Assembly: GCA_030267565.1 (NCBI GenBank)
Contig: BRXU01000031.1
Location: forward strand, 1,116,001 to 1,180,000
DNA length: 64,000 nt
Reading direction: 5' to 3'
DNA from: Pleodorina starrii
Lineage: Eukaryota; Chlorophyta; Chlorophyceae; Chlamydomonadales; Volvocaceae
The position numbers were made by a program, and so were the translations under genes. Below, piece after piece: positions 34,012-45,648 of this stretch (its first letter is position 1; every line of letters starts with the position of its first letter). A model generated the notes under the pieces. That model was given only the letters and a program-made list of their open reading frames with translations. It ran no database searches and had not been told where the DNA came from.

Positions 34012-36898
34012 TGTGCGTGTGTACGTGTGCGTGCGTGTGTACGTGTGCGTGTGTACGTGTGCGTGTGTACATGTGCGTGTGTACGTGTGCGTGTGCGTGT
34101 GTACGTGCGCGTGTGTACGTGTGCGTGTGTACGTGTGCGTGTGTACATGTACGTGTGTACGTGTGCGTGTGTACGTGTGCGTGTGTACGTGTGCGTGTGT
34201 ACGTGTGCGTGTGTACGTGTGCGTGTGTACGTATGCGTGTGTACGTGTGCGTGTGTACGTGTGCGTGTGTACGTGTGCGTGTGTACGTGTGCGTGTGTAC
34301 GTGTGCGTGTGTACGTGTGCGTGTGTACGTATGCGTGTGTACGTGTGCGTGTGTACGTGTGCGTGTGTACGTGTGCGTGTGCACGTGTGCGTGTGTACGT
34401 GCGCGTGTGTACGTGTGCGTGTGTACGTGTGCGTGTGTACGTGTGCGTGTGTACGTGTGCGTGTGTACGTGCGCGTGTGTACGTGTGCGTGTGTACGTGT
34501 GCGTGTGTACGTGTGCGTGTGTACGTGTGCGTGTGTACGTGTGCGTGTGTACGTGTGCGTGTGTACGTGTGCGTGTGTACGTGTGCGTGTGTATGTGTGC
34601 GTGTGTACGTGTGCGTGTGTACGTGTGCGTGTGTACGTGTGCGTGTGTACGTGTGCGTGTGTACGTATGCGTGTGTACGTGTGCGTGTGTACGTGTGCGT
34701 GTGTACGTATGCGTGTGTACGTGTGCGTGTGTACGTGTGCGTGTGTACGTGTGCGTGTGTACGTGTGCGTGTGTACATGTGCGTGTGTACGTGTGCGTGT
34801 GTACGTGTGCGTGTGTACGTGTGCGTGTGTACGTGCGTGTGTACGTGTGCGTGTGTACGTGTGCGTGTGTACATGTACGTGTGTACGTGTGCGTGTGTAC
34901 GTGTGCGTGTGTACGTGTGCGTGTGTACGTGTGCGTGTGTACGTGTGCGTGTGTACGTATGCGTGTGTACGTGTGCGTGTGTACGTGTGCGTGTGTACGT
35001 GTGCGTGTGCACGTGTGCGTGTGTACGTGCGCGTGTGTACGTGTGCGTGTGTACGTGTGCGTGTGTACGTGTGCGTGTGTACGTGTGCGTGTGTGCGTGT
35101 GTACGTGCGCGTGTGTACGTGTGCGTGTGTACGTGTGCGTGTGTACGTGTGCGTGTGTACGTGTGCGTGTGTACGTGTGCGTGTGTACGTGTGCGTGTGT
35201 ACGTGTGCGTGTGTATGTGTGCGTGTGTACGTGTGCGTGTGTACGTGTGCGTGTGTACGTGTGCGTGTGTACGTGTGCGTGTGTACGTGTGCGTGTGTAC
35301 GTGTGCGTGTGTACGTGTGCGTGTGTACGTGTGCGTGTGTACGTGTGCGTGTGTACGTGTGCGTGTGTACGTATGCGTGTGTACGTGTGCGTGTGTACGT
35401 GTGCGTGTGTACGTGTGCGTGTGTACGTGTGCGTGTGTATGTGTGCGTGTGTACGTGCGCGTGTGTACGTGTGCGTGTGTACGTGTGCGTGTGTACGTGT
35501 GCGTGTGTACGTGTGCGTGTGTACGTATGCGTGTGTACGTGTGCGTGTGTACGTGTGCGTGTGTACGTATGCGTGTGTACGTGTGCGTGTGTACGTGTGC
35601 GTGTGTACGTGTGCGTGTGTACGTGTGCGTGTGTACGTGCGCGTGTGTACGTGTGCGTGTGTACGTGTGCGTGTGTACATGTACGTGTGTACGTGTGCGT
35701 GTGTACGTGTGCGTGTGTACGTGTGCGTGTGTACGTGTGCGTGTGTACGTATGCGTGTGTACGTGTGCGTGTGTACGTGTGCGTGTGTACGTGTGCGTGT
35801 GCACGTGTGCGTGTGTACGTGCGCGTGTGTACGTGTGCGTGTGTACGTGTGCGTGTGTACGTGTGCGTGTGTACGTGTGCGTGTGTACGTGTGCGTGTGT
35901 ACGTGCGCGTGTGTACGTGTGCGTGTGTACGTGTGCGTGTGTACGTGTGCGTGTGTACGTGTGCGTGTGTACGTGTGCGTGTGTACGTGTGCGTGTGTAC
36001 GTGTGCGTGTGTATGTGTGCGTGTGTACGTGTGCGTGTGTACGTGTGCGTGTGTACGTGTGCGTGTGTACGTGTGCGTGTGTACGTGTGCGTGTGTACGT
36101 GTGCGTGTGTACGTGTGCGTGTGTACGTGTGCGTGTGTACGTGTGCGTGTGTACGTGTGCGTGTGTACGTATGCGTGTGTACGTGTGCGTACGTGTGCGT
36201 GTGTACGTGTGCGTGTGTACGTGTGCGTGTGCACGTGTGCGTGTGTACGTGCGCGTGTGTACGTGTACGTGTGCGTGTGTACGTGTGCGTGTGTACGTGT
36301 GCGTGTGTACGTGTGCGTGTGTACGTGTGCGTGTGTACGTGTGCGTGTGTACGTGTGCGTGTGTACGTGTGCGTGTGTACGTGTGCGTGTGTATGTGTGC
36401 GTGTGTACGTGTGCGTGTGTACGTGTGCGTGTGTACGTGTGCGTGTGTACGTGTGCGTGTGTACGTGTGCGTGTGTACGTGTGCGTGTGCGTGTGTACGT
36501 GGGCGTGTGTACGTGGGCGTGGGCGTGTATGTGTACGTGTGTACGTGTGCGTGTGCGTGTGTACGTGTGCGTGTGTACGTATGCGTGTGTACGTGTGCGT
36601 GTGTACGTGTGCGTGTGTACGTGTGCGTGTGTACGTATGCGTGTGTACGTGTGCGTGTGTACGTGTGCGTGTGTACGTGTGCGTGTGTACGTATGCGTGT
36701 GTACGTGTGCGTGTGTACGTGTGCGTGTGTACGTGTGCGTGTGTACGTATGCGTGTGTACGTGTGCGTGTGTACGTGTGCGTGTGTACGTGTGCGTGTGT
36801 ACGTGTGCGTGTGTACGTATGCGTGTGTACGTGTGCGTGTGTACGTGTGCGTGTGTACGTGTGCGTGTGTACGTGTGCGTGTGTACGTGTGCGTGTGT
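34012..36898. repeat. 14-bp satellite, ~206 copies (ACGTGTGCGTGTGT)
   Basis: A continuous ~2.9 kb array has unit ACGTGTGCGTGTGT and occasional variant units containing GTATGC, GTGCGC, ACATGTACG or GCACGTGTGC. Every position of the consensus alternates purine and pyrimidine. No stop codon can arise in the unit on either strand, so very long open frames in every phase are artefacts. Variant units recur in the same relative order, indicating larger duplicated blocks within the array. Confidence 0.97.
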
Positions 36899-38295
36899 AA
36901 TGCAGCTAGGATTCAACCTTACTTAGGGTTTGAAGGAAGGGCTGCGCGACTATCCCTCGTAGGCACAGTGTGCAACAGCTAACCAGCCATGCTTGATCGA
37001 TTGGCAAATGTTGAAAATGGAGTTCCTTACTTGCAAAAGCGCACCAGCCAGCAGCGCAGCCTTACTATGAGTTGAATGTGTCGCCAGCGTCGGTGCAAAC
37101 ACCAACACCTCCCCGCGCAGCTCACCACTTCCTCCGTCCATCTATCATGAATGATGTGGCCCTGAACGAACAAACCAAGGTTTCCACAAGTGCGCGCACG
37201 TTTACTTATCGATGACCTCGATTGCAAGCAGGCAGCAGGACGGAAGAGACGGAAAGAAACGTTTAAAATAAAGAACCCGACGTACGTAGGCACGTAGATA
37301 GGCGTAGATAGATACGAAGGAGGGTAGGACAGACTCTCCGGGAGTGACATCTGAAGCATCGTCAGGGGCAGTGTCGCAGGCGACCCTGCCAGGGACATCT
37401 GGACTAGCAACGGCGACCCCGTCAGGGCAATCCTGCGACAACGCCCTTGTGACATCTTAAGCCCGTTCCTACCCTCCGGATAGGATAGCCATCTCCTGCA
37501 CGCGCGGCAATGGGCATCGCGCGGGCCCTCACGTTTTGCAACCATAACAAAACTCACAAATAAAGGATGTATGATGACTGGGTGGGACACGGTATGTGCC
37601 TACCCGTTGATGAGATACGTGAAGCATGAATGCGCGGCGCAAGCTAGCGGCGGGGTGCACATGCGTATACTACACATCTGATGACACGCAGATAGTGAGA
37701 TAGACTAGCAAGCATCATGCGATGCGATGCACATCGCAGCAAGCAGCGCACACAACTATGTAAGCAGCAGCACACAGGGAGCGAGGGGCGAGAGAACGAG
37801 CCCGCCATGCATCCCTACCTAGCGCTAGATAGTCGGCGAGCGAGCGAGCGCGGCTAATAACATGTTAGGGAAACGAACAAAAAAACGAAACAAACCACTT
37901 AAGCACGTTAGATCTTGAATCTAAGGTCCCATATATGCAGAGGATCTACGTACGCCTTGCGATAATTAAGAACCAAGCAGCAACTAACCATGCAACGGCC
38001 CCACTCATCAGCTTGCTGGCGGCTGCTGCGGGGCGGATCCATACACCGCACTATTAACATACCGTATGATGCTACCACTGTTACGTGCGTGTCTCCGGCC
38101 ACCAACTCGTCCTGTTTTCCTTCCGCCCATCGATCCGCCTTCTCCGTACCCCGCCCAACTGCCTCCTGCTGCCCCCACTATTAATGGCCTCATGCGTGCG
38201 TGCTCGCTCCCGATCTCCACCGACCCTACCACAAAACCGCTTGCGCTCCACACATCCCGATCATCCTCCACCTCCTCCTCCCTCCGTCCCGCTCA
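36899..38295. other. Region between satellite and ferric reductase copy A
   Basis: It contains the 3' flank of reductase copy A. No gene, strong repeat or recognised signal is seen. Confidence 0.55.
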
Positions 38296-41200
38296 TCAGA
38301 GCTCGTGTGTGAGCGGGTGTGCCTCCAGGTACGCCCGCCCCGCCCGCCCCCACACCCCGTTGAGCCGCGCGCAGGTCTCCTCCACCGCCTCCACCAGCCT
38401 CACCGGGCCGGCCACGAACACCGCCACCCGCAGATCCGAAGGATCCAGATCCAGATCTTGCTGATCATCATCACCCTCACCCTGCTGATCCAGATCGCTG
38501 CCCAGATCCAGATCCGTCAGGATCTCACCCTTGGTTGCCACCTCCACATTCGGGTCCGACGGGCTCCCGCCCACCGTTGTCGATGCGGCTGCGGCCTTCC
38601 CCGTCTGGGTACCAGCAGCAACAGCTCCGACAGATGAGGCCCGGGCCTCCACGGAAACGTACGGCCGGCGGGGCCGCTGCTGCTGCAGCACCGGCTGCTG
38701 CTGCTGCTGCGGGCCGCCTCCGGTCCGCGTCACCTCCTCCAGCAGCGCTGCCAGGTCGGGCTTGCAGTGGCGGATGTACGGCTCGGAGCTGAGGGGGCCG
38801 CGGCCGTCGTGGGCTGGGTTGCTGCTGCTGTTGCTGCTCCTGCTGCTGCTGCCACCGCCACCATTGTTGCCATACCTGGCCCCAGCGGCGGCCGTGGCTG
38901 CCTCCATTGCCGCGGAGGGCTGTTGTTGTCGCTCGGCGCCCCGGTTTGTGTCGCTCTGCAGAACGGACGAAAACTCGTCCTGCTGTTGGGCCGTGTCAGG
39001 AGGGGCGCTTTTGAAGCCCATTGGGGTGTTGGTGTTGGCAACGGGCGCGGCGGCGGGCGCGACGCGGCAACCGGCAGCGCCACCGTGCGCGTGGGAGGCC
39101 TTGGTGTGTTTGTCGTACATCGTGCACTGCTGTTTCTGCTGCTGGGGGCAGCTCGCCGCCGCGGCAGTGTTTGCAGCCGCCTGCCCCCACGACCTGCGAG
39201 CCCTGTCAGGTTGAGGGAGGGGCGCGGCAATCAAAGGGGTCGGCGGGCGGTCCAGACAGCGCGTTGTTGTGGCTGGATGGCTGCATGCGTGCGTGCGTGA
39301 CTACTTGTGCATGCGCTAGCTTGCTTATTGGTATGTGGGGGCGGGGTGTACATCTGGGGGGGACATACAGATGTCTAGCCATGTGCGGGGATGTGTGTAT
39401 GTGCGGGCGCGCGAAGGAGCGCGAGTGGATTGAGACGGCAGCCTGCTGCATGCCGGCAAGCCATGTTCCGCGCGCTACCGTACATACCGGATGAAGAGGT
39501 GCGCCGCTAGCATGAGCAGCGCTGGCGGCAGCGACGCTCCCAGGCCCAGAGCAGCGAACTGGAGCATGCCCACATGCGTGTAATCTTTGCGTACGGCAAC
39601 TATACGGGAAATATGCGCCTCGTACGCCTGCGCGCAGATGAAGCCCGCGAAGCCGCCACCGAAGCACAGCACCACGGCCGCCGCCCACAGCAGCGGGCTG
39701 AACATGTAGTCGTGGGACAGGGGCCTGCGTGGATGTACGAATGTACGGCAGTACGGCAGATGGGGCACGCAATAGATTTGGCGCGGTGGCAGGGGATATT
39801 ATCGGCGGCGCCCAGCCTAGCGGGCGGGGGTTGTGACTTATGAGGTGCGTGGATAACGATAGCATAACGATTGTCAGGCGGGTGTGCTTCAGACAGACGA
39901 TCTGAGTAAGTACGACATGGCACCCACCGGGCAATGTGGCCGGCCTGGTCGTCGGCGACGTTGGTGGTGGTTGGGACGAGGTAGTTGACGGGAACCGTCA
40001 CAGCCGTGCTGTTGCCGCTGCCGCTGCTGCCGCTGCTGGCGGCTGCCTTATTACCGATCACGACGTTCTCCTCCTCCTCTTCGGAGGTCAGGTAGAGCTG
40101 CAGATCTAGCCAGGCGTCGGGGCCGTCCCTATTTTGAGGACAAATGGGGAAACGCGAGCGAGCAATTGGTGCATGGTGGCAAAGACAGAGGGGTGCAAAT
40201 AAGGCGACATCGCGTACGGCGGCAAAGTGGACGGACGGGGCCCGCGGATGTGGGGTGCGAGCGTGGTGGTGGCAGCAGCACGCGTGTACACGGGGCCTGC
40301 TGTCTGCCTCGCTCACCGGGCAGCCTCCTGGAGAATGTCGTACGGCAGGGTGCCCAGCTCGTCCCGGCTGCGGCTGATCCAGATCAGGCTCACGCGGCCG
40401 GGAGGGTGGCAGCCGGTGGCGGCTGCGACGGCCTTGCGGCGAGCGATCAGGTCTTCCAATAAGCCCATTGGAGGGGTGACCTGGCAGGCGACATGGGCGG
40501 GCGGGCAAGGCAACGCGGCGGCAGGTGACATATGCGGACTTCTGTCACCCGCCTACCCGACCACCTCGTGCACTGGACACGTTCAGTGCCAGGGGGACAC
40601 GGCAGTTCCCCATGCAAACCAGCCCCCGTTAGCGGCGGCCCCCACCAACTCCCTACCGCCTACCCACACACGCACTCACCCCAATGCCACCCGCCACGAA
40701 GATGTGGCGGTCGAAATTAGTAATCCACTTGCGGTGGGCACCATGGTACGGCCCACTGACGTACAGCTTCAGAGGGGTGGCGTCCGTGGCCAGTCGGGAG
40801 ACCAGCCGCTGCATCACAGTGGGTTTGCACGACAGACGCAAGGCCATAACTCAAAACACGCCGGCTGAGGTCCGTTGGGGTTGGGTGAGGCTTCCAAGTT
40901 AGGTGGCACTCGCTGGCAGCTATCGTAACAGACAGGGCGGGCGATCGAACATTGCGCATGCCCAAACCCCGGCATGCCGCCTCGCTCCGCCGCCTCCATT
41001 GCCGTACCCACACACGCACGCACGCCCGCACGCACGCCCCCACGCACCTGCGTCCAGTGGCTGTATGTCTTGATGTGGAGCACCATCTTGGTATCTCCGC
41101 CCGCTGAGGAGGTGGCCAGGGTGAAGGGGTGCCACTGCCACCAGCTGATCTCGGGCACGTTGAGGAACACAATGTCCAGACCCGCCCAGCTGAGTGACTG

Positions 41201-44200
41201 CGGAAGATACGGGACGGATGTACATACGGGAGATACGGATACGGTACGGCAGGTGAGATACAACAAATACGGCAGGTGAGATACAACAGGTGAGATACAA
41301 CAAATACGGCAGGTGAGATACAACAAATCCGACCCCACGGTCGGTCCGCGACATCGTTATCATCAGCAGCAGCAGCAGCCGCATCGCTGCCATGCGTGCC
41401 CCAGCATGTATGCATGACGGCCAGCATGTATGCCCCACGCTCGCACGTACGCACCTTGTCGCACTGGATGGTGAGGGTGAGCACGCTGTTGTGGGGGGAT
41501 AGGCTAGCCACCGCGGCGGCGCCGGGGGCTGCGGTGGCTTCGGCGCTGACTCGGGTCCAGTTGAAGGCCTGCTGCAGGGTACGCAGCACGCAATCCAGCA
41601 GGTACAGAAACACGCCTGAGGGAGGTAGGTGCATGGCGAGTGAGGGGGCGAGAGGGCAAACGAGGGCCAGCATACAATCAACTGTACAAGCGCGGCATGT
41701 AACGAAGGAGCTGGCCCAATGCAAATGCTGTTTCCGTAGCCCATGCTCTGCCCCCCTTGGGCATGTATGGTGGCGTTGTCAAGAAAGTAAGGTCTGCCGG
41801 GCGCGCGCCCTCGCTCGCTCCAGCGGGCCATCTATCCCTCCTCAGCGTATGTATGAAAGTAACTAAGAACCCTGTCAGCCCCCCGCCCGCCCTGGGGTCC
41901 GTTGGAACGGGTCGCCCCTGTCCCATCCACCGCGCGCTACGCTGCGCTCTCATCTTCATCACCCCACGCCCTTTATTTGCTGCCGCCCTCACTCACTCAC
42001 TCACTCACTCACTCACTCACTCACTCACTCACCCGGCAGCACCCAGCCCATGATGTCCTTGCGGTGCATGAACGCAAAGAGCATGAACACCACTGTGCCC
42101 GTGATGTGGCAGGAGTAGAAGAGGTTGAAGAAGTGGCGCCGGATGTAGGGGATGCTGGTGATCCACAGGACCCAACCGGAGATAAGCGCAATGAGCCCCG
42201 CCACGTTGTTCACGTAGCTGCCCATTGCCCACTGCATGTTGGCGGAAAACCTACGGGTGGCAGCGGCAGAGCAGGTCGATTGCAGCAGGAAGTGGAGGGG
42301 GGGCGAGAGGGGACCAAGGCAGCCGTGCGTGTGTGTGAGAAATCTTGTTGTTTGTCAGCTGCACTGACCGATGCACACGGGCAAGTTTCGGAGCGAGCGA
42401 GGTGTCCCGCTGTAGATACGTAGCTAGGCGCCCTCGACTCTGCGTACATTTTGTATCTTGCGGGCTGAACCGAGGTGTCTGAAGGTGGTGACAATGCAAT
42501 AAGCGGTGGAGCCGCTTCAGCTGCTGCGAGTGCACAACCCCGGCGTGCATGCTGGGGTTTTGACCGCTGCTCACTCTGCTAGCCTTGACGGCGGTCGGGC
42601 GGAGGCGTGGGACCAACAAGTGAGACCGCCGACCCGCAATACAATACTCTGTCGTGCCCCATTACGGTATTCCCACCACCCGCTCGCTCGCTCGCTCGCT
42701 CGCTCGCTCACGTTCCGTCTGCCTTCCAGATGGCCATGTAGATGACACCGTGAAGCGAGTACATCAGCAGCGTGCCGTGACCCAACCACCTGTACGGCAG
42801 TACGGCATACAAAGGGCCGAGTACGGCGTGAAACTATCCTCCGCGCCGAATCCCGGAGACTGGAGACGCCGTGAGCGTGTTCGATCGAAAGGCCCCCAAG
42901 TCACACCCGCAAGAATTATCGAGCCTCTTTGGCAGCGAGATAATGCACAAACAAGGTGAATACGTAATAAAGATGCAGCCGAAGTAGTATCATTCTATTC
43001 GATTTTGAACCAGCAAGTAAGGGCGGGCGTCTACGGCTGCCAAATGACAGCGGTCACAGCATCTTTGTGCTTGAAACTCTCACTACACAATGAACGGTAC
43101 GGTATCGCGATGTGTGGTGTGCGTGGGCGCGTGACTTTTGTCTGCGCCTCTCACGCACGCGGGGCCGCACCGTCCCGCCCGCCCGCCCGCCCCCAGCCAC
43201 CTGTGGTACTTGACCATGGCTGGGAAGTCCGAATTGAGCAGCCAGTGCAGGAAGTTGCAGCGGGGCAGCGGAAAGAAGAGCAGCAGCAGATCTAGGTTGC
43301 CAACGAAACCAGTGTACTTGGCAAGACTGCGAGCGAGCGAGCGAGCGGACAGAGGACGAGGCGTGGGAGGCGGGCGGACGGGCAGCACGCAGGGGACAGG
43401 CAGGCAGGGGCGGCTTGGTGTTGAGCCGGAAAGTAATAATAATAAAAATAATGATACGCCCGGCCGGTAGCCGAGGCGTGGGTTATGGGAGCAGAGGGGG
43501 TGGGGTGGCGGGTTTCCCCGGTCCCAGCCCCCCCCCTCGCCACCGCCGTTGAGCCGGAAAGTATGTATGAGAAGTTCGTTCACGCGAATAATGCGGGAAA
43601 CGTACGGCACGGTTGGCGGCAAGGGTAACCCCGTGGCGACCTCAGCTATCTAGCTGCAGAACCCCATCCTTTGCTAATAAGCAGGACGTGACGCGGAGGG
43701 CGCCCTTGATCCCATGTTGCCTATTCAGGATACCGGCGATCTCTGACCCACGCATGGGCGAGCAGTGCGATACGTGGCTTGGATCGCCTGCAGCAGGCGC
43801 GTTTCATTCGAATCTCCCCGCCTAGTAATCACGCACCTTCCCTGGACCTCTCTCGGTAAGGGCTTTACGGTTGTCGTTGTCGTCGTCTTGGCATTGGTGG
43901 TGCTGGTGCCGTTGCTGCCGCTGCTGTTGCCAGCATTGCTGTTGGTGCTGTTGGCCGCAAGCAAGCTGCGCAGACGGGCAGCGGCTCGTGTGGCGTTGAC
44001 CTCGGCAGCCGAGGAGGTGTTGGCCGCGGGAAGAGGTGAGCTGTTGAGGGCGGCGGTACCGGTGCTGTTGGCGGTGATGGCCGTGGTGGTGTTGCTCTTG
44101 GTGGTGACAGCTGCGTTGAGAAACCCGGAGCGGCGCAACGCGACACACGGATGTGTATGTGTGTAAGGGAATGAAGCACGCAGGGTGATATTGACGGCGG

Positions 44201-45648
44201 AACGCGGGCCCCCTCGCTGCTGGTCCCCACCTACGCTTCCCTGCCCCACATACACAAGCCTCCGCGTGCACACAGGACGCCGCCTTACACAGCAGCTCGC
44301 CCCGCCCCTGGACTGTGATGAATTCCGCTTCGCTTGATGATAACTCCATGATAGCACGAGCGTAAAGGGGCTGCTCGTCCTTTCTGCCCCGTCCTTAGGT
44401 AAGTTGCGTGTACGGCATAGGCATGTTGGGGCTTCTGGCCGCACTTTTCGTCGCTGCGGGCATTCTTCGCGTGTCCAGCACCCTGAACGTCATGTCGGTG
44501 AGCCACATGATGTGCAGACCGAACCACAACAGAATCAGGATCAGGTCCAGCAGCGACAGACCGTCGGGGCCCAGGACGGCGCGCCACAGGCCCCGCGGCG
44601 GCAGCTGCCAGCGGAGCAGCCGCCGCACCCGGGAAGCGGCCTGCGTGCCGGAGGACGTAAAATCGGAGGATGGCGGGAGCAGGGTCAAGCAAGCGACTTG
44701 TTAGGTGCGATAGGTGGGTTGCGCCATGGCGCCAAACGGATGTGATGGGGTGAATGGGATACAAACAGGATTGCCTTTCTGTGCGTGGAGTGCCTTTCAG
44801 CGGTTTTTCAACGGGTCCCCAGCGCACCCAGCAGGGCAATTGAAGGCACGGCTGCACAATCAGTCAATGACACCTACTTTGGCCACACACGTCGCGACTG
44901 GTCGTCTGCCGCGGCGGGCCGCCTTGTTGCGCGCAGCTGCAGCACAAGCAGCACCAGCGGCGGGGTGCTCGGTGGTGGTGAGATCTGCGGCGGGCTTCAT
45001 CATTGAGTTGCTGCTGTAGGCCCACAGGAGGCCGGCGGAGCCCAGGGCGGCGGCCAGGGTGCCGCACCACTGCCAGATCAACTGCGAACGCATCGTGCGT
45101 GAAAATGGCCGTGATTGCAAAAGATGGTTATACTGCAGGTTTGACGATGCAGAATGAGGGTCGGCTGGGAGACAGGTAGGTGGAGTCAGGTCGGCGATCG
45201 AGGAGAGGGCTCACTCCGTCGGCATAACTTAAGACTGGTTACTTTCGTAGACAGGCACACATGTCCTTGGCAAGATTTGGTCAAGTGGCCAGATCAATTT
45301 AATTATTATGTATGCCGATACAAAACGACATGGATGGAGCAATAATGTAATCTATCGGTGGAATCCCTGGCAATCTATCTGCTGTTTTTAGCATATTACA
45401 TTAGTACTCACGATGAAGCTGTTTGTGGCGGATAGCAGCGGCGTGGCTTTACCGGTCGTGGCATTCGCGAAGTCGTATTGCAGCACAAGGCCGTTCCGCC
45501 AGGCTATAAAGTCATGCGCATTGACATAGAACCAGCGTGTTGGGGCCATGATGAAGAAGAAGGAAAAAGTGGTGGCACCGCCGATAACCAGGGCCCACAT
45601 CGCCGAGACCAGGGCGACGTGAAGCACGGGATGCTGCATCGCCCGCAT
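38296..45648 (-). CDS. FRO/FRE-type ferric-chelate reductase (NOX superfamily), tandem copy A
   Basis: Fourteen exons, high to low: 45648-45412, 45081-44878, 44640-44445, 44110-43837, 43326-43201, 42789-42712, 42250-42033, 41615-41455, 41197-41048, 40808-40680, 40480-40317, 40128-39928, 39724-39488 and 39202-38296; 1093 residues. Exons 1-3 give N-terminal membrane segments. Exon 4 is a Ser/Thr/Asn-rich loop with eight N-x-S/T sites. Exons 5-7 form the haem-binding core, with two H-x13-H pairs (YHRWLG...SLHG; SCHITG...FMH). Exon 9 carries the FAD motif HPFTLAT, exons 10-11 the NAD(P)H motif GGIGVTPP, and exon 14 the closing FVAGPVRLVEAVEETC. Exon 13 inserts two membrane helices within the NAD(P)H half, as in plant FRO proteins. 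Exon 14 holds a long Gln/Ser/Gly insertion. The expected reaction is electron transfer from cytosolic NAD(P)H across the membrane to Fe(III) chelates. A superoxide-forming oxidase is the alternative; no EF hand is seen. Confidence 0.9.
41251..41330. repeat. 23-bp tandem repeat in reductase copy A intron
   Basis: About 3.5 units begin AGGTGAGATACAACAAATAC, one of them shortened to 14 bp. It lies in the intron between exons 8 and 9 and is absent from the same intron of copy B. Confidence 0.85.
41989..42032. repeat. (TCAC)11 microsatellite abutting a splice donor
   Basis: On the coding (minus) strand it reads GTGAGTGAGTGA..., starting exactly at the exon 7 donor of reductase copy A. It therefore offers many overlapping GTGAGT donors. 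Copy B has a single donor here. Confidence 0.9.
43436..43547. mobile_element. SINE-like short element, copy 1 (with 16-bp target duplication)
   Basis: This ~112-bp insertion is flanked by exact direct repeats GTTGAGCCGGAAAGTA (43420-43435 and 43548-43563). One end is an ATAATAATAAAA tail. Reductase copy B has the corresponding intron site without the insertion (around 54430-54455). A tail plus a long target duplication points to retrotransposition by non-LTR machinery. Confidence 0.75.

Noticed and set aside
33759..36982. Several ~650-1050-codon open frames on both strands (Val/Cys/Arg-rich or His/Thr/Arg-rich)
   Set aside because: They are translations of the stop-free 14-bp satellite in every phase. 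The period of 14 residues is simply three repeat units, and there is no start, splice or domain evidence.
38531..39214. Plus-strand 227-codon frame rich in Cys/Leu
   Set aside because: It is antisense to the terminal exon of ferric reductase copy A; its composition is the complement of Gln/Ser codons.
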